Assembly: GCA_007449985.2 (NCBI GenBank)
Contig: VIIQ02000652.1
Location: 106,054-170,053 of the forward strand
Source of the DNA: Desmodesmus armatus
Lineage: Eukaryota; Chlorophyta; Chlorophyceae; Sphaeropleales; Scenedesmaceae
Length of the DNA stretch: 64,000 nucleotides
Direction: 5' to 3'
Shown here: positions 40,233 to 52,046 of the stretch, piece after piece
Layout: each line of letters starts with the position of its first letter
Numbering within the stretch: position 1 is the stretch's first letter
Position numbers and translations under genes: made by a program
Notes under the pieces: model-generated
What the model saw: only the letters and a program-made list of their open reading frames with translations
What the model was told of the DNA's origin: nothing
Databases searched by the model: none

Positions 40233-40672
40233 GCACGCAGGACAAGTCCAGCACGATGCATGCAGGACAAGTCCAGCACGATGCATGCAGGACAAGTCCA
40301 GCACGATGCATGCAGGACAAGTCCAGCACGATGCACGCAGGACAAGTCCAGCACGATGCATGCAGGACAAGTCCAGCACGATGCATGCAGGACAAGTCCA
40401 GCACGATGCAAACAGGACAAGTCCAGCACGATGCATGCAGGACAAGTCCAGCACGATGCACGCAGGACAAGTCCAGCACGATGCATGCAGGACAAGTCCA
40501 GCACGATGCATGCAGGACAAGTCCAGCACGATGCAAACAGGACAAGTCCAGCACGATGCATGCAGGACAAGTCCAGCACGATGCATGCAGGACAAGTCCA
40601 GCACGATGCATGCAGGACAAGCCAGCACGATGCATGCAGGACAAGTCCAGCACGATGCATGCAGGACAGTCC
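40233..40672. repeat. 25-bp minisatellite, ~17 copies
   Basis: The unit is ATGCAGGACAAGTCCAGCAC plus GATGC, repeated head to tail with three variants at one spot (GCATGCAG, GCACGCAG, GCAAACAG). Because 25 is not a multiple of 3 and the unit contains no stop in any phase, all six frames stay open across it. Related fragments (ATGCAGGACAGCC) recur at 40905-40940. Confidence 0.95.
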
Positions 40673-40998
40673 AGCACCAGCCGCTGTGCTGAGGGCTGGT
40701 GCACCCATATGCTGACAGCACTGTCACTGCGCCTGGCTGCACTAACATGCTGTGCTGGAAGCTATATGCCCTGATGCTGCACAGTCCAGTCAACTGCGCT
40801 AGTTTGCTGCACTAGCCGTGCTGTGCTATGCTGCGAGCTGGCATGCCCTTGCGCTACTCAGCGCAGGCTTTTGCGCTCACTTGCTGACACAGCTGTGCAG
40901 GACAGCCATGCAGGACACCCATGCAGGACAGCCATGCAGGTGGTGTTCTACATGTACCTAGCCAAGTGCCGTGTGCTGCTGTGGCCTTACCTGTGTGT

Positions 40999-42322
40999 TT
41001 ACGGCTGCTTCTTGCTTGAGAGGCGGGCAAAGTGCCTGTCGGCATCCATCGCGCCCATGTCAGCACCCTTGGGCTGTACTGGCTTCTGCACATCCCCTGC
41101 TGCCAGCAGCAGCCTCTTGGGGGTGGTGGCCCCCAGGCGCTTGAAGAACCTGTCTGCGTTCATGCCCCCCGCGCTGACAGCCTTCACGGAAGCTGGCTTC
41201 TGCACATCCCCTGCTGCAAGGAGATGCCTCTTGGGGGTGGTGGCCCCAAGGCGCTCGAAGAACCTGTCTGCGTTCATGCCCCCTGCGCTGACAGCCTTCA
41301 CTGACGCTGGCTTCTGCACGTCCCCTGCTGCCAGCAGCAACCTCTTAGGGGTGGTGGCCCCCAGGCGCTTGAAGAACCTGTCTGCGTTCATGCCCCCTGC
41401 GCTGACAGCCTTCACGGAAGCTGGCTTCTGCACATCCCCTGCTGCAAGGAGATGCCTCTTGGGGGTGGTGGCCCCCAGGCGCTTGAAGAACCTGTCTGCG
41501 TTCATGCCCCCTGCGCTGACAGCCTTCACGGAAGCTGGCTTCTGCACGTCTCCTGCTGCAAGGAGATGCCTCTTGGGGGTGGTGGCCCCTAGGCGCTTGA
41601 AGAACCTGTCTGCGTTCATGCCCCCTGCGCTGACAGCCTTCACTGACGCTGGCTTCTGCACATCCCCTGCTGCCAAGAGGTGCCTCTTGGGGGTGGTGGC
41701 CCCCAGGCGCTTGAAGAACCTGTCTGCATTCATGCCTCCTGCGCTGACAGCCTTCACTGACGCTGGCTTCTGCACATCCCCTGCTGCAAGGAGATGCCTC
41801 TTAGGGGTGGTGGCCCCCAGGCGCTTGAAGAACCTGTCTGCGTTCATGCCGCCAGCACTGACAGCATTTACAGATGCTGGCTTCTGCACATCCCCTGCTG
41901 CCAGCAGGTGCCTTGCTTGATCAGTTGTCTCTGATGCAGTTGCAGCAAAGACCCAGCACGCCACCTGTACAGCACGAAGACGTTAGCAGAAGGTGTGAGA
42001 AACCCATCACGAAAGGCTCTCTGCACACAGGACTCCACATCACGCCAGGCACTGATCATAAGATGTGCAAACATACGGTAGCTCCGAAAAGGATGGAGTA
42101 CCGCTGTCGTTGATGGTCATACAGCAATGCATGTGGTGTCTGTGATCGGTATTGAGCGTCCGTGCCCACCCTTGTCCAGCGCATGTTGATAATTGCCCTG
42201 AGATATGAAGCTGCGTATGCTGTTGCTCAGGGAGGCGATCGGGCACAGCGCAGCATTCCAATGATGACGCATGCTAAGCATGAGCTCACCAGCAGGGCAG
42301 CGACCAGCGATAGCTTAGCCAT
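40999..42322 (-). CDS. Secreted eight-repeat protein with dibasic sites (paralogue A)
   Basis: Two coding exons: 42290-42322 and 40999-41964, 332 aa in all. Exon 1 encodes MAKLSLVAALL; the phase-0 intron splits the signal peptide, which continues VACWVFAATAS. Exon 2 then encodes eight head-to-tail 38-residue repeats (114 bp each). Each repeat reads RHLLAAGDVQKP, ASVKAVSAGGM, NADRFFKRLGATTPK, so two KR pairs occur per unit (FFKR and TPKR). Repeats 6 and 8 begin RLLL, and repeat 8 diverges to KGADMGAMDADRHFARL before the stop, resembling the module of paralogue B (KGADSAG, FARL). No cysteines occur in the repeats. The form is that of a multicopy peptide precursor, but an extracellular-matrix repeat protein is equally possible. 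No family is recognised. Confidence 0.8.
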
Positions 42323-45300
42323 GACGCTTGCAGGTCTTCTCTTGCAGAGGGTGAGCGGCCTCTCCCCTATGCTATGGCAATGTGTGCTAAGCTGACGCAC
42401 AGCTGTTTGAAAGGTACCTGTGCAGTCCACGTGAACAGGCAATCTGCGTGGCGGTAGTTGAAGGAAATAACATGGTGGGGACCATGGGTGCAGTCACTGG
42501 TGTGTGACCTGTAACGAAGGAAAGCCGGCCGACCAAATCATCATAATCCATGATGCAACTTATCACTGTTGCTCGGCTAGCCTCTCGCAGTACCCGGCTG
42601 AAAGTGAGTCATCGACTGTACAACTGTACAACTCACAGGGCACCACTGCGCAGGTGGGCTCATAGTGCAGGCACAGGCACACACCGCGCACAATGCATGA
42701 ACTACATATGATACAGTAGACGCCTGACAGTAGTTGACTGATCTGCCTCAGCAAAATGCAGCTTGCAGACATGGTTCACGCTCTCACCCCGGGACCGCCA
42801 GTCAGGCCCTGATTGTGGTGTGCCACCAGAGACTGTGTAGAACATCCAGAGTGTTACAGCCTTCACACACATAACTGTGCAGCCATCAAGTGGCCCCAGA
42901 CAGTGCAGACTGTCTCAAATGTGCAGCATGATGCATCCTGTCACACGGCCTTTGTCGGCGCTCTATATTTTGGCTGGGCCATGGCCAGCTGCTTGTGCAG
43001 GTGTCAGGGGCTTTGGTGTTGGGGCAAATGCAGGGAGGGCCGTGTGCATGTGCTGGTAGATCCCTCACTGAGCCATTGGCAATAGGACATGTGCTTTGTC
43101 CTTTAACTGCACAGCACTAGCCTCACACTACCTGCACTCTGCACTGTACTGGCCTCACACTATCTGTGCAGCCTGCGTTGCTGTTCAAGAACAAGACCAA
43201 AAGACCTCCAGGGCCTGTCACTGCAAGGCTTGCAAGGTCAGCAGCATGCAAATGACATACATCGCTGAATGACTAGAAGGCAAGAGCTTGCTGTGCTTTG
43301 TATTTGTGTACTATATGCATCTGCATTTTGATGGACATTGCTCAGCAATGCAGCAGTGCTGCAATTTGATGGACATTGCCGAGGGTCAAAGGACAGCCGC
43401 GGTTACACACAAGTAACGACAGCTGTGCTCATCTGCTATTCAGGCCAAATGTGTGTGCAGCAAAAGCACATTAGACATCAGAAGTATGCCCATCAGCAGT
43501 GGGGGACACCCCCACAGTCAAAGGCCACAAGTGCCCGTCTGCACACCACCGCGTAGTGCCAGGGTTCATTACCGCACAATGCACGAAGTGCGCCGCACAA
43601 GGTCAAGAGTTGGGGCACTTGCGCAATTGCTGTATAAGACGGGTACCGCATGCCCCTAGGGTGTGTGTGTAGTGGCACCAGCCCTTGCACAGGTTCAAAG
43701 ACTTGCACTAGCCACAAGAAGCCAACTGTTGATCCGTGTGCAATCACCCATTCGGACACCCCTCTGACACAAGCAGTATGCACGTGCTCAGTAGAGTCCA
43801 CTATGCACACCAAAATGCATGCTCACAAGCTGTCCGACAGCTTGATGATCAGCGCAAGCAGGCGATGCAACGCTCTCCTTGTATATGTTGTAGGTCACAC
43901 GCTTGTGCCCGACAGGCTACACACATTGATTAAAATGGGCCAGAGCTAAAACAGCGCTCAGTAGAGACAATCAGGGCCGGAGCAGCAGCTGGTAAGGGAC
44001 CCTCCCTTGATAAGAATTGGTATACACACACCATGGACTGCAACGCTCAGCACACACACACACACACCAGTCAGGCAAAAACACTCTATCAAAACAACAG
44101 CAGCTGGTCACTGGGGATTTGCTGACGCACAAGCACTGCAGCAACAGGGGCAAGCAACAGTAGCAAACAGTGGCTACAGGGCTTGTCGTGTGCATTGGGA
44201 TCCTCCGCTCCCAAGACACAGTACAACACACGCTGATGGCTTGATGCTGGAAAATGCACAAACAACATAGAGCTGTGGTGTCACCGACATGCGGCACGTG
44301 CTGAAACTGCAATCTATGCATAAAACCTAGCACACAAATCTGGGCAAGCCATGCGGCTTGCACAAATCGCAGCCACGCACGGCGGGAGGTGGCAGCTGCA
44401 GCCGCCAAGAGGATGCTCCTGGCTCGTTGCTTGCCGCCTTCTTGATTGTCTCGGCAGTTCACTTGACGAGGGGCATCATGTTGCTGACAACTTGCTGTAG
44501 GCAACTTGGGAAGCCAACGTGAGCGGGGGGTAGGCACCAAGAGGTGATGACCCACACCACCTGGAGCAGCAGACAACAGGCGGTGGCGGCGGCAGCATCT
44601 TTGTCAGCGCATGCGCAGCCTCGCTAGGGTCTGGGAAACTGTATACAGGGCCCCGTCCAGTGGCCGCCACTGCCCTGCCCTGGCAGGGCATTGCCGACGG
44701 ACGGGTAAAATCAAGTGCAGGCTGGCCAACAGGGTGCTTCAACAGGCCCACGGCCAGCTGCGTGTCTGCAAATGCGTGAGGCATTACATGCTGGCAGAGC
44801 CTCTGCAAGTTGCAGCGGTCTCTTAGCCGACGGTGTACTTCCTGCACAGCATGCGTGCATTGGTAGCAGCACATCACCCATGTGCTGAGATGGATCCCTC
44901 ACATGGCAACTGGCAAGGCTAGCCAGGACATACTTTTCACGCCCACGCAGCATAGAGCAGCATCATTTCAGGCAGGTCCACGATGCGAATATTGCAGCAC
45001 TGCTCACCGTGATTCTCACAATGCTGTTGCATCAATCAATGGCGTCCACTGCTCTTCACGGCCTCAGATTTCGTGCTCATCCTTGCAAAAGCACGGGAAG
45101 CTGTGTCTGCACCCTTGGCAGATTTTGGCTTTGAGGGCGCGGTTGTCTTGGACTGCGCAGATCATGGCAGCAGGCAAAGCAGGGGGCTGGTGTCAGCAGA
45201 TGCAAGGCGTGATTGCTAGCAGCACGGACGATTTTAGGTCTGTTGACGGTGGTACACTGCTCACCCTGCTCCACAATGCTGTGCATGAGCAGGCATCTGC

Positions 45301-45428
45301 TGAAGATAGCAACCCAGCTATGCACCCAAGAAGGTGGGCCCTCCTATATCTGTCCTATCTGTCTGCCCATCACTGCCTGCTTCAGACACTATCCTGCAAT
45401 GTAGATAGCTGATCCAGCAATGACCCAG
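42323..45428. other. Intergenic, no gene recognised
   Basis: About 3.1 kb between secreted-protein genes A and C. Only short frames without domains are seen. A minus-strand frame near 44480-44760 (LLKHPVGQPALDFTRP) is open for ~90 codons but has no context that supports it; it could be a downstream exon of gene C. Confidence 0.45.
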
Positions 45429-45887
45429 CTACTTATGGAGTCGTGAAACTGCTATCCCTACTGCAAGAGGCATATATACAACCACGCTGTGGATCCACCT
45501 GGCCCGCACCTGCAGCAGATGCCTGGAAGCCACTGCCCCGGTGGCAGGGTCAATGATATCCTCAGCATAGATTGCTGCCAGGGCCGAGACCTTGGAGCCG
45601 ACTGGCCGGGCGGCCTGTGCGCTCACCAGCAGCACAACCTGCGATTGTGCAGCACACGACAGGCACAAGGGTGGGAGATCTTTTCAGCTCTACTTCGCTA
45701 TGTACTATCATGCTCAATAGTACTTTTGAATGTTTTGAAAGGGTCCGAATCAACAGCTTTGATGGAATCTGGCATGGACGGGGGCTGGATCGCCATGATT
45801 GTTGAGGTGCAGAGACCGCTATGCCTGCAGCAGCATTTCTGTGGGACCCCTTACCAGCAGAGAGACGATCAGAGTGCGCTGAGCCAT
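45429..45887 (-). CDS. Small secreted protein (paralogue C), 3' end uncertain
   Basis: Exon 1 (45855-45887) is again 33 nt and encodes MAQRTLIVSLL. A phase-0 intron splits the signal peptide, which continues VVLLVSAQAARP in exon 2 (from 45638). Exon 2 encodes a short mature part ending PATGAVASRHLLQ, where a GT donor (CAG|GTGCGG) lies at 45509. If that donor is not used, the frame runs 26 codons further to a stop at 45429, giving 80 aa. If it is used, later exons lie to the left and were not identified. The identical first exon, the intron position and the RHLL motif tie it to the two repeat proteins at 40999 and 35734. It lacks the tandem repeats. A TATATAAA on the minus strand near 46305 is a possible distal promoter element. 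Confidence 0.65.
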
Positions 45888-48800
45888 CGTGGGGCAAAGT
45901 ACTGTTGCAGAAGGGTACTGGGCAACGTTGTGTGAATCGATTGATGCTGGGCAAGCGCTGAACGTGCTTCTGTGGATAGCCGATGGAGGTGATATCAGGC
46001 TTTGTGCTGTGAGAGTGTTATGCTGTTAGTGTGGGTGTAAGAGAATATTGGTGAGTTTGACCGGAATGCGTGGAATAGAATCTGAGGGACTAGTAGTGAT
46101 GCTTTCAACAGCCGGGAATGCTTTGATTTGTATCCGTCGTTTGGCAGACTCTGCCTCTACCGAAAGTGCCTGCCCTCCAGAAAGCCGCCCTTTCAGTAGG
46201 GTGCACTGTTCATTGACACCGATCGCGACAGGAACCTGCCTCTAAGAAACCGCCTAGTGTTGAACGCAACGTGTTGGTCTTTCAAATGCGCATACACCTT
46301 TTTATATATCAAATCAACGGTTACCCTGGCCCCATGAGTCATTTGTCACCTCAAGGGGGTGACAGAGGGTGCAGCGTTCAGCTGCTGCCTGCTTGTGGCC
46401 ATCATCACAAATCATTCGTAAAATATGCTTGAGCTGTTGGTATCATGCCAAGCTATCAAGGCGACTCTAACACCCTGCTTCCTACCAGAGCAATAGTTGT
46501 CAGGCTGGTCGCACTTGTGGCCTGCAGCAGTACTTCCAACCCTGATGCTGCCACCCTGAACTGGTCTGAGTGGTTCAAATCCCTCCAGCTGTCAATACAT
46601 ATGTACAGCATTGCGCCATCACAGAGGACACACAAGCTTATCAGCCAACTCAGCAGGCTCTTCCACAGAGTTGACAAGCAGCTGCTCTCGATCTGACCTT
46701 TGAGCCCAAACAACGGTTTGGCACACCATTCAACCCCTGACATCTCACACATAAACGCCTTACTCACCACACATGCACCAACACAGCAAACTCCACATGT
46801 TACACGTGTAAGGGTTTGATAGCCCACAGCAAAGCCTGGCATGTGCTTGGAAGCAGCAATCAGTCTCAACAGGTACATATTAAGGCTCCAGCGGGAGTTG
46901 GCAGGGGCACAACGGTACAGTCACACAACTCTGTACACTCCGCAGCAGGCAGAGCACCCTGTGCAAAGCACTCTCTACAGCATCCTGCTGTATAGCAAGT
47001 CAAGGGGCTGCCAAACAGCCTGCCCAGTACTAACATCGTGCAAACATTGTGCAAGTCCAGTCATCCTGGTGGTACCTTTGTTGCAAGTCTTCAACCAGTC
47101 CTGATCAAGTTCGGCAGGGCCGCGCAGATGGGACCAAACCCCTTTCTTGACAACGGTAAGCAACACACCGCGCTGCTTGCACACCGACTGCCATTATGGC
47201 ACTGAGTGCCACACCGTGTGCTGCTGCGCGGCAGCCGCGGCCGCGCCACACGGTAACTGCTGAACGCCCTCATCCCCTCATATTACACCGTCCGCTGGCA
47301 CACAAGAAGACACAACCAGTGTCTCTCTACAGCTCACGCCTTGGTGCCTAGCAACTCCACCAGGGGGCAAAGAAGCGGGGAGGGTGGTGCACAATTGGGC
47401 TGCAGTTGCAGCTATAAGCTGCATGCATGTACTACTTTGTAGTAACACAGCCAGGGAAGTATATCAGACCATCCGCAGAACAACAGTAACTTACAGACGT
47501 TGCCCGACAGATCCCCAAGCCCCTTCAATTGGCAAAGTCAAACAGCACGTGGCAAAAGGGGCATGTGTATTGGACTGATCGCTGCCGATAGTAGCTCCGT
47601 CTGTTGCGTACAATGGCTGCACAACGCACACGCAGTGCGGACATGATCGCGTTGAGCCTTGCGAAGTGCAAGGCCAGCCAAAACACCTCGAATGGTGTTT
47701 ATCGCGTGCACTATCACATGGTCATGAGACTGATAGGGTACAGACACCAGCACACACCCACTGAACAGACATACAGCTGGCTAGCTGTGCCCTGCGCTGG
47801 GACACCACTTGGTGCTGGGCACATCCGGAGCGCTGGTGACAGATCATGATCAGTGCACAACCGCCACAGCGCATATACAGATACGCCTGTTCAACAACAG
47901 CGACACATACACCTCTCCAACAACAGCGGGATCAGCTGGGGCCAGCTTACACCACGTCTCTTGTGATACACTCTTGTGCAATTCAAAGCAACTGCCCCAA
48001 CCAGCTGCCACAAGAAAAAGACAATAAGGTTCCGGGTTTAAACCCCAACCCCTAAACGACAATAATCAACGTCTCAATCAAGCTTCCACACAAGGTGACA
48101 GCATCCACAGGCAGGCCGCCCAAGGCTTGATTGTAGCAACACTTTTTGCAGGAAACCTGCAGCTGCCAAAAACTTACTAAAAAACTGTCCCAACAGCACC
48201 TCAAGCAGGGGGACACTGAGTGCTGTGTCAAAGCGCGTGCGACAAAGCGTCGGCAGATGGTGCTGCAACCGACAGCCTGCGCTTGTCTCCACAACAACAC
48301 CCCCACCCCCACCACATGCACAATCAGCGCTGATGGCTGCCTACAGCACGGGGCTAAGGCCACAGCAAAAAAAAACAAGATGCGCATCGGTGATATCATT
48401 CTCCAGCTTAGCAGTCACGCACAGGGGGCCCAAGGTCATGCACAGTCCCAGGGTTTGGAACCACCCCCTCCCCACAAAACCCCAACAACCCTAGGCCACA
48501 TTGCAGGGGCCCAAAGGCGCTCTTTAGGGGCGAAAGTGTGCGGGCTTTGAAGAGTGGATACCCTCGGCATGTGTTGACATCACCACAGGCCGTATGAAAC
48601 AATCGACCACACAGACAGCTACTACGGAGTCCCTGCATCCCCAGCGCCCAACAAACTGAACCTACTCCCACTACGGCACCTGCGATGACCACAGCAAGGG
48701 CTGTGCGACGTGCACGTGTATAACCCTCACCACCCCCTTTCAGCAAGTTTCCTACGGCAGCCTCAAACCCAACACTCGCACCACATCAGCTGGCAAAAAG

Positions 48801-49096
48801 GCCCTAATTGTAGTACAAACAGGCACCACTGCAGCAAGCAACAGGGGCATCGCCCACCGTGCACGCTGCAGGGTCCGCATCTCAACAGCGTCCAAAGAAA
48901 TCATTGAGCACATACCGGGATCCCAGGGCCAGCAGATGGGAAAAAGCGAAAGGGCAGCAGGGGAACAAACGGCATGGTGTCCAAAGGAATCATCGCACCA
49001 GCAGCAATGCTCTGCCCCTACCCTCAGTGCCCGGGTCAGTCAGTCAGTCAGCCACCAATCTCTCTCAGCACACACGCACACACTTCAAATTGTCAC

Positions 49097-49150
49097 ATCC
49101 TTGGATGGTTGTAGCATTGGCTGGATGCACTCCCTGTGTCTCTACACACA
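49097..49150 (+). repeat. Short dispersed repeat, copy 3
   Basis: A ~50-bp text (TTGGATGG, GGCTGGATGCACTCCCTGT, ACACAC) matches 28757-28806 and 29531-29580 in introns of the U-box gene, same orientation. It may be the end of a short interspersed or MITE-like element. Confidence 0.55.
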
Positions 49151-51302
49151 CACAAACACACAACGCGCTCACTCGCTCACAAGGACAGAGTGGGGCAAAG
49201 TCCTGAGAGGTGGTACACACAAGGGGCCAATGATTCGGATGTATGCAGCTGCATGGGCGCTGCTCCGCTCTCCCCTGTTGCACGGCAGACCTTGCAGCCA
49301 TAGGACCTACAGATAGCTATAGACCTTGCTATAGCTATGAACATAGCACGTCCCTCTTGGCAAAGCAGGCGCACTCGCATCTGCAACCGGCGCACCACAT
49401 ATGGTATGTCAGCACGCAAGCCTGCGGACACAGAAAGCAAAGAATGAGGCATGCATATTGAGAGCACACATAGTGCACCACACAGCAATCTGAAGGGGAC
49501 GACAGATATCAGGACACTCTGCTTCTGGCAGCGGAGTGAGAATCACAAGCAGCAGAGTGACCCCACAGAGTGCAAACCACAGAGGGAGAATCATAGGCAA
49601 CCAGCCGGGACAAGAGTGATGCAAGCAAGTGACACCCTGCTGGCTTCTATACCTGCCCAAAATCGTGAACCGCCAAAACAAGCGGGGCGAGATCCTGCAC
49701 ATGACAGATGGTACAAGAGCAAGCCCTCCCTATCAAGCATCGTCCTTCTGCTTCAGTGACAGCACACCAGCTACCCCTGAAGCTATCGCTCCCCAACCCG
49801 CCTCAACAGTGGTAGCAACAGCATCAGCAGGGGAGGAATGAGGCCAGGCGGTAACAGCACTATCTTGTCTGAAACCAGGTGGAGACAGCATGCCACGGAA
49901 ACCAGGTGCAGACAGCATGCCGCAGAAACCAGGTGCAAACAGCATGCCGAGGTGGCCAGTAAAGACTGCCCACGCACGCACAAGTGCTGCGCCGCTGGCA
50001 GCACCATGTGGCACACATGCTGACCTCGCTACTGCTGCTGACCCCACCCTGAGCTAAAAGGCAAGGCGCTGCCCGCCAGTGTAACAAACACCCAGAGGGG
50101 AAAAACACCCAGAGAAAAAGAGAAAGCGCCAGTGTAACAAACACCCAGAGGGGGAAAACACCCAGAGAAGAAGAGAAAGCTGCTCCACATGCAAAGGTCC
50201 TTTCAGGCTCCCCCCAATACTCCTCAAAAACCTGCCTGAGGCAAAGTAGGGGTGCGCAAGCACAGGACACGGCTTTCAATGGCCGGCCAGCCCCCTCATA
50301 CGCCACCACCACCACCACCACCACCCAAGCATGCCATGGCACTTTCTGATGGCTGCCATGCCCCACGCTCCCAATATGTTGTGCCCGATTTCTGCCTGAA
50401 CAACCCTGCGCGCAGCGTTCGCGTTGCCACACGACGTGCTATGTGTTGTAGGTGCGCAACACGTGCGCACGAGGCGTGCCAGCATTCTGGCTGAACAACC
50501 ACCCTGCGTTCTGTTTGCGCCCGCACTTGCGCCTGCATTCACACTGGCGTACAGACACATTGCGCAGTCACATCACCGCTGCCCGCGTTGGTTTCAAACC
50601 AGCTGGGCCAAGCCTGTTGCTCAACAACACACACTCAAATGGCACATACGCAAGGATGCCAAAAAAAACCACGGGTACACACACCTCGACTGCTTGCCCG
50701 TTTGCGACGCACAGTGCCGCTGCGGCAGCCAAACAGTGCCCCCCCTCCCCCCCGGAACCAACCTCGACGTCAACTCCAAACCCCGTGGTGGCTCTTCTAC
50801 TGCTGCCAAAGGCTACAGCACAAGGGGCCGTACATGCGCTGAGAGGGCAGGAGCTGTGCGGTGCTTTCAATCAAGATGCTGCGCCAGCGACGTAACAACG
50901 CGCTGCGTCCGAAAGATCGTCGCCGAAGGGCGAAGCAGGCGACGCAAGGATTGTATAGGGCCTATACACACAAATCGTGTGCACGCCAGAGTAGTAATGG
51001 TTGTGCTGACCACCTCAGGCACAGAAGGCGTCAGGCACGAGGGATGTATGGAAGGCAAAGGGAGGGCATGTGTGGGGGATGGATGCTGTATGGTATCAAA
51101 AGTATGGCAGTACTACTGTCGTACACCAACACCGAGCGTGTGGTGCTTTTGCCATGCTTCCGCCGCACAAACAGCACTTGTGACACTGCAGCCTGGGTGC
51201 TACAGTGGCCACGGCAGCTGCCAGGCAGCAGCAGGCCTGTGCAAACCTCCTAAGTAATCAAACTATTCAAGCAATCAAACTACCTATGTAATCATCATTA
51301 CG

Positions 51303-51328
51303 TAATCATGATTAGTCTGATCAGACTA
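51303..51328. repeat. Two overlapping perfect palindromes
   Basis: TAATCATGATTA (51303-51314) is followed, sharing TA, by TAGTCTGATCAGACTA (51313-51328). Both are perfect and without loops, in AT-rich non-coding sequence. Confidence 0.95.
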
Positions 51329-52021
51329 CACCACCCAGGAGGTAGAATGCCTGCACAAGCAAGCAACAAGGCACCCCCAGTCAATGCTACTGCTACGGTC
51401 ACCCTGTGTCACAACCGGGCACATGACACACTGCCAAACACGCAAGAGGTCAAGGGAGTGTGTAATCAACCACACCGGCCCGGTGTGCCGGGCACAGTCG
51501 ACCGGCAGGAGAGGACATCAGATAGGAGGCGTGCAAGAGCCAGCCGGCTCAGGAAAGGGTGAAGCATGCAGCCCAGAAAGATGGGACATCGCCAGTACAG
51601 CAGTGATGGGCTGTGGCCATCAGCAAGTAGTAGTTGCAGTATGCAGGACAGCAGCACTCAACTGTGCTAGCCTGGCTGAATCAAGTGCTCAGCACTTTGT
51701 GCGCAACGCTGTTTGGCAGTGTGGGGAAGCAGTCAGGAGCACATGCGTACACCCACACAACCGTTGTGTACTAGCGCAAGCGGCGCGCCCAGACACACAC
51801 TCCCTTCTAAGCACACATGCAGACAACCGCTGTCAAGCCTGTAGAAGAAAGAGTATGCCCCAGCCGTACATGGCCCTGCTAACAATCTGCAGCCCCACAA
51901 GAACAGCACAACAGACACACCCAGACCTGTCAAACAAAAAGAGTCAGCAACCCAACAACGCCCACACCCTTCCACAAATAAAGAGGAGGAACTGAGACTG
52001 TCAAATTGTCCGCACACCTGG

Positions 52022-52046
52022 CCTAGACAAAACCGTTTTGTCTAGG
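52022..52046. repeat. Perfect palindrome with one-base loop
   Basis: CCTAGACAAAAC (52022-52033), one C, then its exact complement (52035-52046). Confidence 0.95.

Noticed and set aside
39982..40793. Long overlapping frames on both strands (up to 262 codons).
   Set aside because: They are produced by the stop-free 25-bp minisatellite; no start context, domain or splice support.
41000..41920. Plus-strand frame of ~365 codons opposite the repeat gene.
   Set aside because: It is the shadow of the 114-bp repeats. The minus strand has a signal peptide exon, correct intron and homology to paralogues B and C.
46571..46583. Second B-box match GGTTCAAATCC.
   Set aside because: The flanks do not form a T-stem and no A box is found upstream.
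46456..46878. Minus-strand frame of 140 codons with hydrophobic stretches.
   Set aside because: No recognisable domain, no splice-linked neighbours, and the opposite strand is open as well; not supported.
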